64,000 nucleotides of DNA from Campanula takesimana (GCA_026119855.1 JAOWBW010000439.1:744001-808000); one strand, 5' to 3'. Positions 21,087 through 33,767 are shown, counted from the first letter of the stretch. Numbers and translations: made by a program. The notes: a model not told the origin generated them from the sequence alone.

Positions 21087-24071
21087 CTAATCTATGTTGA
21101 TCTGTTGCAGGGCTTCGCGCATCTCATTCTGAAGACTGTTGAACTTGTTCATGAGTTCCACCTTTAAATTTTGAAATTTGTCCTGGAACTCAACAGCTTT
21201 ACCAACATAAGTGTTCATTCCTCTGCGCATATCAGCATTGTCATCCACTAGCTCTCTGAACTTTGCTCTGCTGTCCGTCAGGATGGCAGTCTGCGTAGCT
21301 TCTAACCTTGTGTCGGTATGGAGGCGCTGAGTGTTGACGCTGGCTTGAATATCTAGTATTGCGTAGTCCAACTTGTCGTTTAACGCAGAAGAAAAATCTG
21401 TCATGGACTTAGCAATGCATCTACGCACTTCTTCAATATTATGCGCAGAGCCTCCTTGTTCAATCTTCTCCATCTGAGCCTCCATCTGAGCTTGAAGATC
21501 ATCAAATCCTCTAAGTAACCCATCTGCGAGGGTTTTCTTGAGCTTTTTCAGTATGTCCCTAAGTCCTCCATCAAGCGCTCCAAGGGTGCACACATTTTTG
21601 AGTTGTGCGTAAACATTTTCGAGCTGGGCGCTGATGGTTCTTAGGGAGTCCAGGATAAGATGATCCAAAGTGATAGGAAATTTTTGTTGCGCATGCTCAG
21701 ATGAACTTGCCTTTGCCTCCGTCTTAGCACTCTCCGTGCTTTCCTTTGCCTCCCTTGCCTTTGCTTCCTCCTTGGCAGCTTTCTCCCCCTTAATGGTATC
21801 AATCTCCAAACGCTGCATATCAAGACGATACAATAAAGCAGTTTGAGCAGTAAGGAGTTGATTTAGCTGCAGCTGAGTAGCGACTTGATTCGCTTGAATA
21901 GAATGCAAGCTTTGCACGATCTGGCGTAGCTCAGCTTAAGAGGAAGGAGGAGTCTCAGGGGCTGAAGATGAAGGTTGAACTGGAGAAAGATCACTGCTGT
22001 CAGTGGCTGCGAAACTAGTGCGGTGCTTCTTCAATCCTTTTGCGCTGCTGCACACCTTCTGCTTGAGATGAGAAGAGATATGTGCGATATCAGCACTGGG
22101 GATGGCTTCTTGAGAGGCTTTGTGCATTTGCTCCCCCTCAACTGCAGCATCGTCTGAATCACCACGAAAATCAGCCTTGCGCTTTATTGTGGTTGGCTTT
22201 GAGGGAGCAGGAGCTGGATTGCTGGTAGGATCAGCCTCTTTGAATGAAATCCCTTTGGTGGATTGAACCAAAGGAATGTCCTTGAGCTTTCTGCCACTTG
22301 GCGGAGCAATGCCCTTCCCCTTGCGATTATACGCTTCTTCTGCGGTCTCTTGCGCAGCATCAGGTGTAGATCTTCCTGCACTCTTCTTGGACTTGACCAC
22401 AGGAATTTGGCCTATCCAGGGTTCTTTGTTGGGAGCGGAATCAGACATCCAGATTTCATAGTAATCAGCGTTACCTATCTCACTGCGCAAATTCTGGAGG
22501 TGTACTCTGGAGTAGTACTTTGCATCGCAAGACTGCTTCTTGATTGACTTTTCTTCAACATAGGTGGCCAGTTCACTATAAGTCAATAAGAGTTTGGTTA
22601 GCAGTCTGTAGTGAGTTCGGTATTTGGTCTTCCCTGCGTTCAGCTTCTTGTCATAGCTGGTCATTCCCTTCACAATCTCATTGAAGATAATCTGCGGCCA
22701 GTCGAGTTGATCTTCGTTGAAGATGGTTGCGCAGTATTCCCACTGCTTTGAGATGAAGTGCCCATTATTCCCATTTTTGCAGTTGAGAGAATCTCCAATT
22801 AAGGTGCACAGGTGATACATCACCTCACCAAATTCCTTTCTGTTATACATTGGCCACTTCTTGTTAAGAGAAGGGATGCCAATGAGCTTCTGTGCAAGCG
22901 CATTTTGATGAGCCTCATCATAGTTGACTGAAGAACTATCAACGTTGAAGTTTAGGAGGCTGCGAATGTGGTTGGGGTGAACCATTACATCACTGCTCTG
23001 TACAGTGGCCATGATCATTTCCGTTGGCTTGCCTTCAAGTTGTGCCGGAACAACTCTTGCTGTCTTGAAGAATTCATCTACCAGCGCAGGCACTATGAAG
23101 GATTGCTCAAGTGTGAATAAAGGAAGAATGCCGGAGGAGCTGAGAAGGTGAAGCAGACGACGACCAATTGCATCTAAAGAAAGATCTGCCTGAATAAGTT
23201 CCCAACCCGGTATGAAGTAAACGTGTCCCTGCGTAAAACAATAGATAGAATTAGACAACCTATTGCTTATGGAGCTGTGCGCATTTGCAAGTAATGCAGA
23301 TATACCTTGGCACAAGTTCCATGATAAGCAAAAATGTTTATGCGCAGAAAATAGGAAGTGGGTGCGCATAAAATAAGAAAGCATACGCAGAGAGGGATCG
23401 TGCGCACAGAAAGTAAATACTAGTAAAGAAGTGTGCGCAGAGAAATAGATACAACTATATGCACAGAAAAACTGTGCGCAGGAAACTATGCGCAGAACAC
23501 AGATACATGGGGAAATAACAATAGACCAAATAAAATATTTAAAAAAAGAAAGAATATTTAAGAACATGAAGAACACTCAAGAACACCGAAAAACAAAAGT
23601 TGACAAAATTCAACAAAAAAAATATATCGAAATGACGGCATGAACAGGATGAAGTCAACCATGTAAGAAGTATGGTCAAAGACATTAAAACAAACCCAGA
23701 AATTCAGAAAAAACGGTTCGTCTGCCAAGGAAGTTACGGAGCACAGAAATTGATGAAAAACACATGTAACGACCATTGATCATGAAATAAACTACATGAA
23801 AGAATAGATCAGGCAAATACGAACACAACACAACGATCGATTTCAAAAATGATCAACAAATAAGGGAGAAGTCGAAAACGGGAGTCTTGAGACCTCCAAG
23901 AACAACAATGGTGGAAAAATAAGGAGTTATAGTGAAACATACCATGTCTTTGACGGTTGGATCCGTAGATTGTCGTTCTACTTCTTCTTCGTGAGAGTTC
24001 CCAGGATTGGAGTGCGAAGAAGAGTCAGAGATGATGATTTCGGGTTGAGTTTTGGTTTTCTTAGGCGCCAT
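21087..24071 (-). CDS. Sirevirus envelope-like gene with one intron (inner element)
   Basis: Exon 1 (24071-23943) encodes 43 residues from MAPKK to KDM and ends at a GTATGT donor. Exon 2 starts at 23228 after a TTTTACGCAG acceptor; the intron is 714 bp and phase 0. Exon 2 begins YFIPGWEL and carries a globular N-terminal domain (KEFGEVMYHLCTLIGD, SKQWEYCATIF, YRTHYRLLTKLLLTY) resembling the so-called putative plant transposon protein domain. A Lys/Ser/Pro-rich low-complexity middle follows. After one in-frame TAA at 21936-21938 comes a Gln/Glu-rich coiled-coil tail to 21087. Total about 755 codons. The outer Sirevirus has the same exon structure. The role is unknown; envelope-like is the family label, and I see no clear membrane segment in exon 2. 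Confidence 0.75.
23229..23942 (-). other. Predicted phase-0 intron of the envelope-like gene (inner)
   Basis: 714 bp with GT...AG ends and a T-rich acceptor. It contains several TGCGCA motifs within about 200 bp (23290-23490). The homologous intron in the outer element is 29101-29722. Confidence 0.7.
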
Positions 24072-24927
24072 TGAAATGGTTTTGAGAGAAGAAAGGTTGA
24101 GGTTGAAGATAAAGAACAGGAGATGAGAAATGAGGGTTTAGAACAGAGGTTAGAAAGAGAGTGAGAGAGAATTTAGAGGGAAGAGAGAAGTAGAGAGAGA
24201 AACGGTTTAAGTAGGGAAGGAGATGTTAGGCGCACGATAGCTAAGAAATGTTTGAGAAAATGTGCAGTGGCGCAGGATAGCGATACCACGTGTCACAAAA
24301 GGGAACGCGCGTGCGCAGGTCTATATGCGCGTGTGCGTGTGAAGTTCTAAGCCGGTCACTGTCAAGTCGACTTCCTCATAAATGGTGAGTCAGTGAAAGG
24401 ACGGGCGCACGTTAGCAGAGTGACGTGGCCGAATGGGGGACGCGCGTGCGCAGTCTTTGCACGCGCGTGTGTCAGCGAAAAGAGGCTGACGGCTGTCGCA
24501 TCACCTTCCTCATTAACTGGTGAGCAGACATTCGTGAGGTGCGCTGTCATTAATTGCAGTTTACATTAAATGACAATGGGACATGCGCAGGGGTAAAGAG
24601 GTAATTTCCCAATAAAATTCAAAAATAAAAGCGCGGGAAAATTTGAATTACACAAGTACCCTTGTGACTCAGCGTTGACTTTTCAGTCAAGGACCTATGT
24701 GCAAAATCTAATGAATAGAGTACTTACCTGCGATCCACGATGATTTGCGCATGGTTAGTCATGCGCAGCTCATTGATAGCGCAGAGATTCTATAAATCTC
24801 AGGACTGTTGTTTCATGCGCAGACATTTGTTTGCGCAGGTGTTTGCGCAGGGCGCATGAAACTTAACCTATTTTGCACACTTATCAAGCAAATACATTTG
24901 TATCAATAAATCATATGGACAAGTTAG

Positions 24928-26123
24928 CTAAGATTTAAGCATACCCATTTCTCCTTTCAAGAGACCGCTTGTTAATTCTTGAGGAGATGATAATAGATGT
25001 TGATGAGCTTGGTAATAGTGCTTGGCAGGATTGGAAACTGCTATGGTGGACATATTATCGCAGAGATTTGGATAATTTTCTTCATGAATCCTATAGTCCA
25101 CAGGTTGTTGCTTCATCCATAAGATTTGGCAGCAGCAGCTTTCAGCAGCAATAAAAAAATTGGTCTTACGAGTCCTTGTGAGCAAAGTTAGTCCAGAAAT
25201 GCCATTCTTGATGTAACAGTGCGTTGAAGTGATATGGCATTCCAGACCTTTATCTCATAATTGTGATATGGAGAGCAGGTTGCTTGAGACTGTCTTTTAT
25301 GATTAGTCCAAATCCAATTATGTGCCCTTTGTTGTTACCATATATTACTGAGTGATCTCTTCCTTCGTGCATATCTTTAAGAGTATTGACATCTTCAGTA
25401 GTGTCTAGAATCCACTGCCGATATCAACTGAGCTTGAGAGGGCTCAGTGAAGTAGATCTTTTCTGGTTGTTGAAACATTGACTTGCGCTCTACAGCAGAG
25501 TTATCATTTAAGATCAGCACACTTTAAGAGATTCCTTGCGCGGCTGCGGAGTTGGCGATGACGCAGCTTCTGACAGGTTAGCTTTGGCAGATAGGTGCTT
25601 TTCATTCTGTCTGCTTGGTGAAGGTGTCCCGTTTCCACTAAAGTGAAGGAATCTTTCTTTGATTGTCCTTGGCACATGCTCAGGTTCCATTTCAGAAACA
25701 ACTTTTGAATCATTGTCAGCATTTGCCACTAAGCAGATCAGTCCATCCTCAGAGTCAGCATCGTTGTCTTCAGTGTCAAGTCTCCGAGTCCTTAGCTCTT
25801 TTTCTGCGCAGTTCTCTTCAGCAACCATTCTGCACTGCTTTGATGCTTTGTGCGTAGGGTTGCTTTTCCTTATACTCAAATTTTGGAGTAGGCATTGAAG
25901 CGAGATGTCCTGGCTTTCTGCAGTAGACCAAGTCATCTTTCTTTGAGTCTCTATGAGAGAGAATAGGAGGTTTGCTTAAGGATCCACCAAGTTTGGAGAA
26001 TTTTCTGAATTTGATCTGAGGTTTGAGCAGGCGCAGGAACATGTGAAAAGTTAGCCATTGCCCTAGATTTTGAAGCCATATTGAATCGGCACCCAAGCTG
26101 TTAAGCTTGAAAAACAGAAACAT
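24928..26123 (-). pseudogene. Collapsed gag-pol remnants of inner Sirevirus
   Basis: From 26080 leftward the gag start is followed within about 45 codons by a zinc-knuckle remnant (CRKPGHLAS near 25920). Then come the Sirevirus acidic tail (SEDGLICLVAN, about 25730), a degraded protease-region scrap (25480-25190) and the end of RNase H (AAESCCCQILWMKQQ, 25180-24930, ending KGEMGML). Integrase, RT and most of gag are missing. The outer Sirevirus has the matching full segments at 43690, 43500 and 30990-30490. This is a deletion derivative needing proteins in trans. Confidence 0.85.
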
Positions 26124-26140
26124 GTTTTATGAAGGTGTTC

Positions 26141-26152
26141 GCTCTGATACCA
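26141..26152 (-). other. Primer-binding site, initiator-Met tRNA (inner Sirevirus)
   Basis: The minus strand reads TGGTATCAGAGC two bases after the LTR end, the standard Met-initiator PBS of plant copia elements. Confidence 0.9.
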
Positions 26153-26154
26153 CT

Positions 26155-27815
26155 TGTTGGTCCCTAAAGGGCAACAAGGGTATGAAAAATGCTAGAGGGG
26201 GGGGGGGGTGAATAGCGTTTTAAAATTCTTTTCAAACCCTTTTGCAATTCAATGGCAGATGCGCACAACTCTTATTTTGGCTAAGTATAGCGCGCAGTAA
26301 GAGTGTGAAATGCACAGCTGAAATTTAAAGCAGCTCTGCGCAGGGTATACTGCGCATAGATAAAAACGCACGCGCTAAGTATGAGGCTAAAGAGTGGTGC
26401 AAAAAGGATTTTAAGGCAAATGACCAATAACAATTACAACATAAAAGTGTAACAATCTGAAAGATCAAACAAAGCAGTTCATAAATAGTTAAGCAGGAAA
26501 TATGCAGTAATTATAATGAACACGCTATTTGGAGAGGTTCGATCGATGAAAGATCTACATCCTCTACCAAGATGGTTAGTCTTGTATTTCTAATGGAGAT
26601 CTTATTATATGAGAGAGTATTACAAATTACAACATTTGAGCTCAATACTAACTCAAGATCTATTATCTATGAAGAACAAATCCTAGACTAAACCGGTGTA
26701 TCTCAAGAAGTTAGATCAAAATGATCAAAGCTTCAAGAGGTGTGTGTGTGACAGAAATTCTGGGCTCTATGAATATGAAAGATGAAGAGCACCAAGAATT
26801 CTGGTGATATAGGCTTTGTGATATGAGCAGGAGTTTTGAAGGTTTGAAGATCTTGAAGGCTGTTCTAAAGAATCTGGAAATACTAAGCAGCAATCTTCAA
26901 GGTTTCTCAGTGAAGCAAGAAACTCGAGCTCTGAAGCATAGTGGCCAACAAGAGGAACTTGATGAAAGGGCCAACTGAAAGGGCCGATCAAAGGGCAGCT
27001 TGGAAATGAAGATGAGCAGGCTATTTATAGCTGAGAGCTTGAATATAGCCGTTGGAGCTCTGAGCAAGGACAATGAGCTGACACAAAGTGATTGGCGCGC
27101 AGCTGTCCTTTATAGCCGTTGGGGCTCTGATCAAAGATGATGACCTGGCACAATATGATTGGTGCGCAGGTGATTTAGAGCCGTTGGAGACTGAGCATGA
27201 AGACAAAATTCAAAAGCTTCTTCTAGAAGGTTGACAGCTGTCTTCTCTTGAGATATTTCTTTGAAGCGTGTCTCCACCAATGGTTTTGCTGAGTGTGCTT
27301 ATTTTGTCGTTTGTGCACACCTCAGCACTCTTACTCAATCAAAAAAGCGTAGCTTGTCTTGACGCTTTCCAAGCTTCTAGAATGTGAGATCAGGAGATGA
27401 GGAACTTTGACCAAGGTTGTGTCCGCGCACAAAGGCATGCGCATTGCCGGCGCGCATGGATTCAGCGCATGAGCAGTATGCGCACCATGCTTGGTCACAA
27501 AAAGATCTCTTGAGAGTTTGGGGAAGGAGATCTTGAAAACTGAGCAGGGTCAAGGGCTGCGCAAGATATTTATGCGCAGTGGCGACCTGCGCAGAGAGCA
27601 TCCTGCGCAGTGAAATGAATCCTGCTTAGGAAATCTTCGATCTTCAAAGCTTCAAGTCCTATAATCTAAGCCTATACTATAAAAAGGACTTATCTAAAAA
27701 TTGAAGTTATAACCTTCTTTACATGAGGTCCTAAAGTCCATAAAAATACTCATAGGTGATGGTATCAATCAATTCTAACAAATGTAGGAGGGTTAAGTAA
27801 TAAGCATACCCAACA
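26155..27815 (-). repeat. 5' LTR of inner Sirevirus
   Basis: 1661 bp, G12 run near the left end, TATA box 27022-27029, U3 repeats 27047-27187. It abuts the broken envelope-like gene of the outer element. Confidence 0.95.
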
Positions 27816-29770
27816 TGAGGCACCATCGAAAATATCTTCCTCTTGCACAGGAGTAGAGGTGGAGGCACGCGTAGACTTAGGCGCAGGAGGAGGGGGCGCA
27901 GCAACATCATCTTCCTTAATTTGAATCTCATCATCAGATTCATCAAGTAAGGTCCTAGACACCTTAACTTTCTTCTTTTTCTTCATTTCTGGCGCAACAA
28001 CCTTAGCCTTCTTGGATTTCTTTGGAGGCTCTGGCTCAGCAACAGCCTTGCGCTTTGGAACATGTGCAGTAGGCTCTTGAATAGTAATACCAGGCGCAGA
28101 AGTAGATTTCTTGGCCTTCTTCTTCTTACGCGGCGCATCAGCAGCAGCCTTACCCTTCTCCTTGTCACCAACCTTGTTCAAAACTGGCTCATACACAGAC
28201 TCTTCCTCAGAATCTGAGCTTGATGAAGAAGCTTCCACATTAGAGTCAGAGACTGGAGGAGATCCTTGATCCTCAAGATGAATGTCTTCAAACTGTTCTT
28301 GGGGATCCGCAGACCAATACATAAGGTAATCAAAGTTGTTGACATCATGGCGAAAGTTTTGAAGGAATACGCGTGTATAAGTGTGCGTTGAAGTGACATC
28401 AACTTTAAATGATGGGTCTTCATCCACCAACTTGCGCACTGAAGGAAAACGCATAAAAACAGCAGTAAGTATTCTGCAGTGCGTTTTGTACTTTAGAGGT
28501 TTCTTGGTGTCTTGAGCCTTCTTCTTATATACGCGCAGACAGCGTAATAACTCGTCAAAAATAATCTCTGCCCAACTCAACATCTTCTTCTTATAGATGG
28601 CTGCGCAACACATCCACTGCTTGCTGATGAAAGTTGACTTGTTGCCATTCATGTAGTTGATGGTGTCTCCTATCAGCGTGCACAGATGGTACATCAGTTC
28701 TCCAAACTCTTTCCTATCGTGGTTGTTGTATTGACCAACCAAAGTAGGAATCTTGATTAGCTTCTGCGCAACCTTATCCTGCGTATCTTGAGATAGTTTT
28801 TTTTTTGCTGCAAGCTGGAAGTCCCATCGTCTGACGAATATGCGCATAGTTGATTGTGACAGACACCCCGCGGATTAAATTTTTCAGGCACTGAACTGGA
28901 ATGTCATCATATATGCGCTCAATTTCTTCTGCGTTACTGAAGAACTCATCGATGTAAGAAGGGAGAATGAATGACTGGCCCTTAGTGAAAAGTGGCAGAA
29001 TACCAGATTCCTCCATAAGTTATATCATATAACGTCCAAGCGCATCCTTCTTTAAATCATCCGTATCAAGTTCCCATCCAGGAATGAAGTAATTAAGATT
29101 CTACGCAAAACAAAAGTTAAAAATTAGATCTGGACATGCGCATGGAAAGAAGCGCATGTGCATTAGCGACAAGCGCAGGCTCATGAACTAGGCTCCATAC
29201 ATAGAACAAAATATCACAAATATAAAGGGTAAAATGTCCAAAAACACTAATTTAAATGACACACCTAAAATGGGCGCGAAAAGTATAAACAGAATAAAAA
29301 AAATCATAGCAAGGCACAACATATGACGTTTCACTAAAAATATGAAGAACATGTATTGAATACACGAAGAACACGAAAATGTCAGTGTTACAAAATGCAT
29401 AAATAGCATATCAAAATGTTCGTAATGAAAAATCATGCACAAATAAGTAAACCATAACAACAACAAGATCACACACCCAGAATCTGAGAAAAACGAAAAG
29501 AGAATACGAAAAGGTAAAAACTCGAGAATTCCTCAGAAACCATATCAAACGATCATTGATCGTAAAACAAATTACATATATAAATAGGTATAGATAATAC
29601 AAACATACAGCATCAAATAATTTGAAAAACGAGTAACGGATCATAGAGAAATCACAAAGGGGAAAAGAGCAGACCTTCGAACAACAATGGCGGAAATCGA
29701 AATAGAAAGATGAAAATCTTACCATTTGAGGGTCTTCTTGTTTCTTTGGTGTTTTTTTCTTAGGAGCCAT
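27816..29770 (-). pseudogene. Envelope-like gene of outer Sirevirus, exon 1, intron and first half of exon 2
   Basis: Exon 1 (29770-29723) encodes 16 residues (MAPKKKTPKKQEDPQM) and ends at GTAAGA. The intron (29722-29101, 622 bp, phase 0) ends TTTTGCGTAG. Exon 2 starts at 29100 with NYFIPGWEL, a match to the inner element. A TAA lies near 29020 (GRYMI then stop). A frameshift in a 10-T run at 28797-28806 moves the frame to the long stretch KEFGELMYHLCTLIGD ... KYKTHCRILTAVF, followed by an acidic Ser-rich segment and a Lys-rich, nuclear-signal-like region (KKKKAKK). The gene is then cut at 27816 by the inner Sirevirus and resumes at 18866. Confidence 0.8.
29101..29722 (-). other. Predicted phase-0 intron of the envelope-like gene (outer)
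   Basis: 622 bp, GTAAGA donor and TTTTGCGTAG acceptor. Both splice sites align with those of the inner element although the exon 1 length differs (48 versus 129 nt). Confidence 0.7.
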
Positions 29771-30489
29771 GATAAATAGAAGAAATCTTTCACGAAAATG
29801 GAGTGAAACAGAGATTGTGCAGAGAGAAAGAAATGTCAGAGAGAGAGAGAAAAAGACGGTTGAAGGGTGAATAGTGAAAGAGAGAAGAGTGAGACGGCGG
29901 TTCAGAGGGGTTAATCATAAAAAAAGGGAAAGATGACGTCAGATTGCGCTGACAATTTTGGTGAGTTGGCGAGTGAGGCGCACGCGCAGATAACATGGCT
30001 CAATAGGGAGCGCGCGTGAAAAGTCCTAGCCGCGCGCGCGTGTCAGGCATTTATGGTCAAAAAGAATATTTTCCACTTCCCTCATAAGTAGCACACAATA
30101 GCATTAATGGCGCGTCAATCAATGCTTTTAGCATTAAATGGACTGGGACGTGCGCGTAAAATAGTAATTTCCCAATAAAATTCAAAAAATAAGGACGAGA
30201 GAAAAATAATTGCACAAGTACCCTTGTGAATTATATGCTGACTCAGCGAGTCAATGACCTAAGTGTAATTAATGAAAAGAAAACTTACCTGAGATCCACG
30301 TGGCATGCGCATGATGCTTATGCGCAGCTCTATAATGCGCAGAGTTTTTTAGAAAAACTCATAAATGTTTTGCCTTTTGCGCAACACCATGTGCGCTTGA
30401 AAAGCGCAGGCGCATTAGGCATTTCTAACTTAGAAAATTTATCAAGTAAACAAAAAATCATTAGTCTTGACAAATCATATGGACAAGAT

Positions 30490-32158
30490 TTAGCTAAGTT
30501 CAAGCATACCCATTTCACCTCTTAAAAATATGAACCTTTTAGCATCTAGTACTTTTGTAAGAATATCGGCGATTTGATAGTAGGTTCCCACATGTTCCAA
30601 ATGAATGTTTCCTTTCTCCACGTGGTCTTTGAGGAAGTGATACTTGATGTCTATGTGTTTGGTCTTTGAGTGCATGACAGGATTTTCAGGAACTGTAATT
30701 GTTGATGTATTGTCGCAGTAGATGGGACAATTTTCTTCAATGATGTCATAGTCCACCAATTGCTTCTTCATCCATAGAATCTGACAGCAACAACTTCCAG
30801 CAGCGATGTATTCTGCTTCCGTAGTTGAGACATATATTGCAGCTTGTTTCTTACTTGCCCATGACACAAGTCGATATCTGAGGAAATGACAAGTGCCACT
30901 TATGATTTTCCTATCAATCGTGCACGCTGCATAATCCGTATCTGAATAACCTACAAGTTTTCGAATATTTGGTGTACCAAAGTCCAAGGTTAACAGTTCT
31001 GAAGAGATATCGTATAATATGTTTCACAGCAATCAAGTGCGCTTGTCTTGGGTCAGACTGATAACGAGCGCAAACACAAACACTAAACATTATATCAGGC
31101 CTACTAGCAGTAAGATAAAGGAGTGAGCCAATCATACCTCGGTAGAGTGTTTGATCAACCTTTTTACCTTTTAAGTCTTTGTCGAGTTTGTTGCTAATGG
31201 CCATTGGAGTATCGTATGGTTTAGCATTATCTAGTCCAAACTTCTTGATTAGATCCCTTGTATACTTTGTTTGGTTGATAAATATGCCTTCATCCATTTG
31301 CTTGATTTGAAGCCCGAGGAAGAATGTGAGTTCTCCCATCATGCTCATCTCAAACTTGCTTTTCTTTAGTTTCTCAAAGCGATTGCACAATAATTCATTA
31401 GTAGATCCAAAGATAATATCATCGATATAAATTTGAACAAGTAATTTATGACCATTATGTTTGGTAAAAAGAGTAGTATCGATTTTAGTGCTAGTGAAGC
31501 CTTTCTCAATGAGAAACTTGGATAGTGTATCATACCATGCTCTTGGTGCTTATTTGAGTCCATTCAAAGCTTTCTGGAGTTTGTAAACATGATTTGGAAA
31601 TTGTGAATCTTTAAACCCAGGCGGTTGAGCTACGAAGACTTGTTCTGGGAGTTCACCATTTAGAAACGCGCTCTTCACATCCATTTGATACAACTTGAAG
31701 TTCTTGTGAGCAGCGTAAGCTAGGAAGATTCTTATAGCTTTAAGTCCTGCTACGGGCACGAAAGTTTCATCGTAATCAATTCCTTCCCCTTGCCTGTAGC
31801 CTTGTTCAACCAACCTTGCTTTGTTTCTTGTGATGGTTCTATTCTCGTCCATCTTGTTTCTAAACACCCATTTCGTACCAATCACTCCTTGATCATGAGG
31901 TCTTGGAACAAGAGTCCAAACCTTACATCGTTCAAATTGATTGAGTTCTTCTTGCATTGCAACAACCCAATTCGGATCTTGGAGCGCTTCATCTGCCTTC
32001 TTCGGTTCAATTTGAGAGATATATGCAGAGTAAGCATCAAAGTTTGTAGCTCTCCTTGTACGAACACCAACATGTAGATCACCAATGTTATTGGTAATTG
32101 GGTGATCTCTAACTTCACGAATTTCAGGAGGTAAGTTAGGTTGAGTTGTAGTAACTTA
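30490..32158 (-). pseudogene. Sirevirus reverse transcriptase and RNase H (outer)
   Basis: RT boxes in minus order: WVFRNKMDENRTI, YDETFVPVA, YQMDVKSAFLNG (first catalytic Asp), then a TAA in place of Gln in GLK-stop-APRAWY, and IYIDDIIFGSTNE (catalytic pair). LGLQIKQMDEGIFI and the SRPDIMFSVC segment follow. A frameshift at about 30960-30990 precedes RNase H (GYSDTDYAAC, STTEAEYIAAG, YCDNTSTI), which ends LRGEMGMLELS at 30490. The domain set is complete but inactivated by the stop and frameshift. Confidence 0.92.
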
Positions 32159-33113
32159 AAGGTCTTCAATTGGTACATCTTCACCAGCTTCAAAATCATT
32201 AAAGTTAGGGGGTTGAACTGGTTTAGAATTGAAGAAGGGAGTGACACCAGGCGCAACATTAGAATGAGGCGCATGAGTGGAATCATCAGGCGCATTGTAT
32301 GGTGCAACTGACGCTTCACTTGGTGCGCTATTGACAAGGCTTTGCGCAACTGATGTAGATGGATTTCCTTGAGTTGATGCATTCTGATCATGTGTAGGCG
32401 CAACTAGAATAGGAGCACCTGTCTCAATAGACTCAACAGAATCATCAGCAATATTTGGAGCCAAATGTGGCTTAAGGAGAGAATGTTCATCAAATGTAAC
32501 ATGTACAGATTCAACTATCACTAAAGTAGATCTATTGGAAACACGAAAAGCTTTAGAATGTTTAGCATACCCAACAAAAATACCTTCGTCGACTTTGGCA
32601 TTGAATTTACCTCTATGTTCGTTTCCGTTGTAGAGGATATAGCATTTGCAACCAAAGATTTTGAAGAATGCAATGTTGGGAGTTCCACCACGCCAAAGTT
32701 CATAAGGGGTCTTGTTGTGAAGTTTGTTGATGAGGGAATGATTTTGAGTAAAGCATGCGGTATTGACAGCTTCTTCTCAAAAGTACTTCGGTAGTTTTTC
32801 TTCAGCTATCATCGTCTTCCCCGCTTTAATCAACGTCCTATTTTTCCTTTCCACAACACCATTTTGTTGAGAAACTCCAGCAGTTGAGAAGTTATGATCT
32901 ATCCTATGATCGTCGCAGTATCGGGCAACACCGTTGTTCTTAAATTCTGTTCCATTATCAGATCGAACACTTACGATGTCATCTTCTTTTTGGGTTTGGA
33001 GCAGTCTGAATAGAGTGGTGAGAATGTCATAACAATTGTCTTTAGAGATCATCATTTCCACCCACGCATATCTTGAATAATCGTCCACTACAACTAGAGT
33101 ATATTTGTTTCCT
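32159..33113 (-). pseudogene. Sirevirus integrase (outer), N-terminal part lost
   Basis: The catalytic core is clear: VDDYSRYAWVE (first Asp), VRSDNGTEF (second Asp) and QQNGVVERKNRTL (Glu). A frameshift follows KLPKYF. Downstream are TPYELWRG and KCYILYNGNE, the usual integrase end, then an acidic, Pro/Ser-rich linker ending at a TAA near 32158. The zinc-binding start and the GAG-pre-integrase motif are missing between here and the protease, so a small deletion lies near 33114-33170. Confidence 0.88.
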
Positions 33114-33767
33114 CTAATGCTTGCATTGGTAACTGGTCCAAATAAGACACTTCTTTGAAGTAAAGTGGCATTCTAATCCTTTGTCGCAAAATTGAGATAT
33201 GGATAATAAGTTGTGCTTGAGTCCTTCAACAAGAGAGACTCTTTCAATGCACCCTTTGTCTTTCTTGAGCTTTCCATATGCAGCAACTTGTCCTCTGTTA
33301 TTATCACCAAATGTTACTGAGGTACCTCTTTCTTCATGAACATCTTCAAGTAAGGATTCATCTCCAATCATGTGTCGTGAGTACCCACTGTCGAGAATCC
33401 ATTCATACGTTCTAGATTTAGAAGATCCAGCCATGAAGCAAAGAACTGAAATATAGATATTTAAGCAGGTCCCCTTTATTCCTTTTTGGGTCCTAGAGTT
33501 TGCAACTCTTGACAACCCACTCTTTCTTAACCTTAGGATTTTTACGTCCTTTGGCATTAGGAGTGAATCGCAAAAGGCATTCCACGGCGTTATGTCCTGA
33601 GCAATCACAAATGAAACAATGATGAAAGCCACCAATCACGTGAATTTTCACAAACTCCTTACTTTTCTTTGGGATAGCATTCTTGATTGGGTCAGATGAA
33701 TTAGCCTTAAAAAAAATTTCTTTTGAAATTTTGGGGTGCTTTTTTTAGGAGCGCGCATAGGGCTAGG
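33114..33767 (-). pseudogene. Sirevirus second zinc knuckle and aspartic protease (outer)
   Basis: A CX2CX4HX4C knuckle (CFICDCSGHNAVEC) is readable near 33600-33560 in one frame. The protease in another frame carries EWILDSGYSRHMIGD with the DSG active-site triad in place of DTG, typical of plant copia. The frame ends just after LECHFTSKKC. Upstream, gag is cut at 33767 by the gag-only element and continues at 42538. Confidence 0.85.

Larger units (their letters stand above)
18872..27815 (-). mobile_element. Inner Sirevirus, internally deleted (gag/pol remnants, envelope-like gene kept)
   Basis: Two 1661 bp LTRs (18872-20532 and 26155-27815) with TGTTGG...CCAACA ends. I counted about 26 differences (about 1.6%). 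Flanks are GGAGG (18867-18871) and TGAGG (27816-27820), a 5 bp duplication with one mismatch. The initiator-Met primer-binding site at 26141-26152 sets the minus orientation. Gag is reduced to its first few codons joined to a zinc-knuckle and acidic-tail remnant, and pol to a protease scrap and the last part of RNase H. The envelope-like gene (24071-21087) is full length apart from one stop. It is inserted in the envelope-like gene of the outer Sirevirus. Confidence 0.92.

Noticed and set aside
21975..22547. Plus-strand frames opposite the envelope-like gene
   Set aside because: Shadows of the minus-strand coding sequence.
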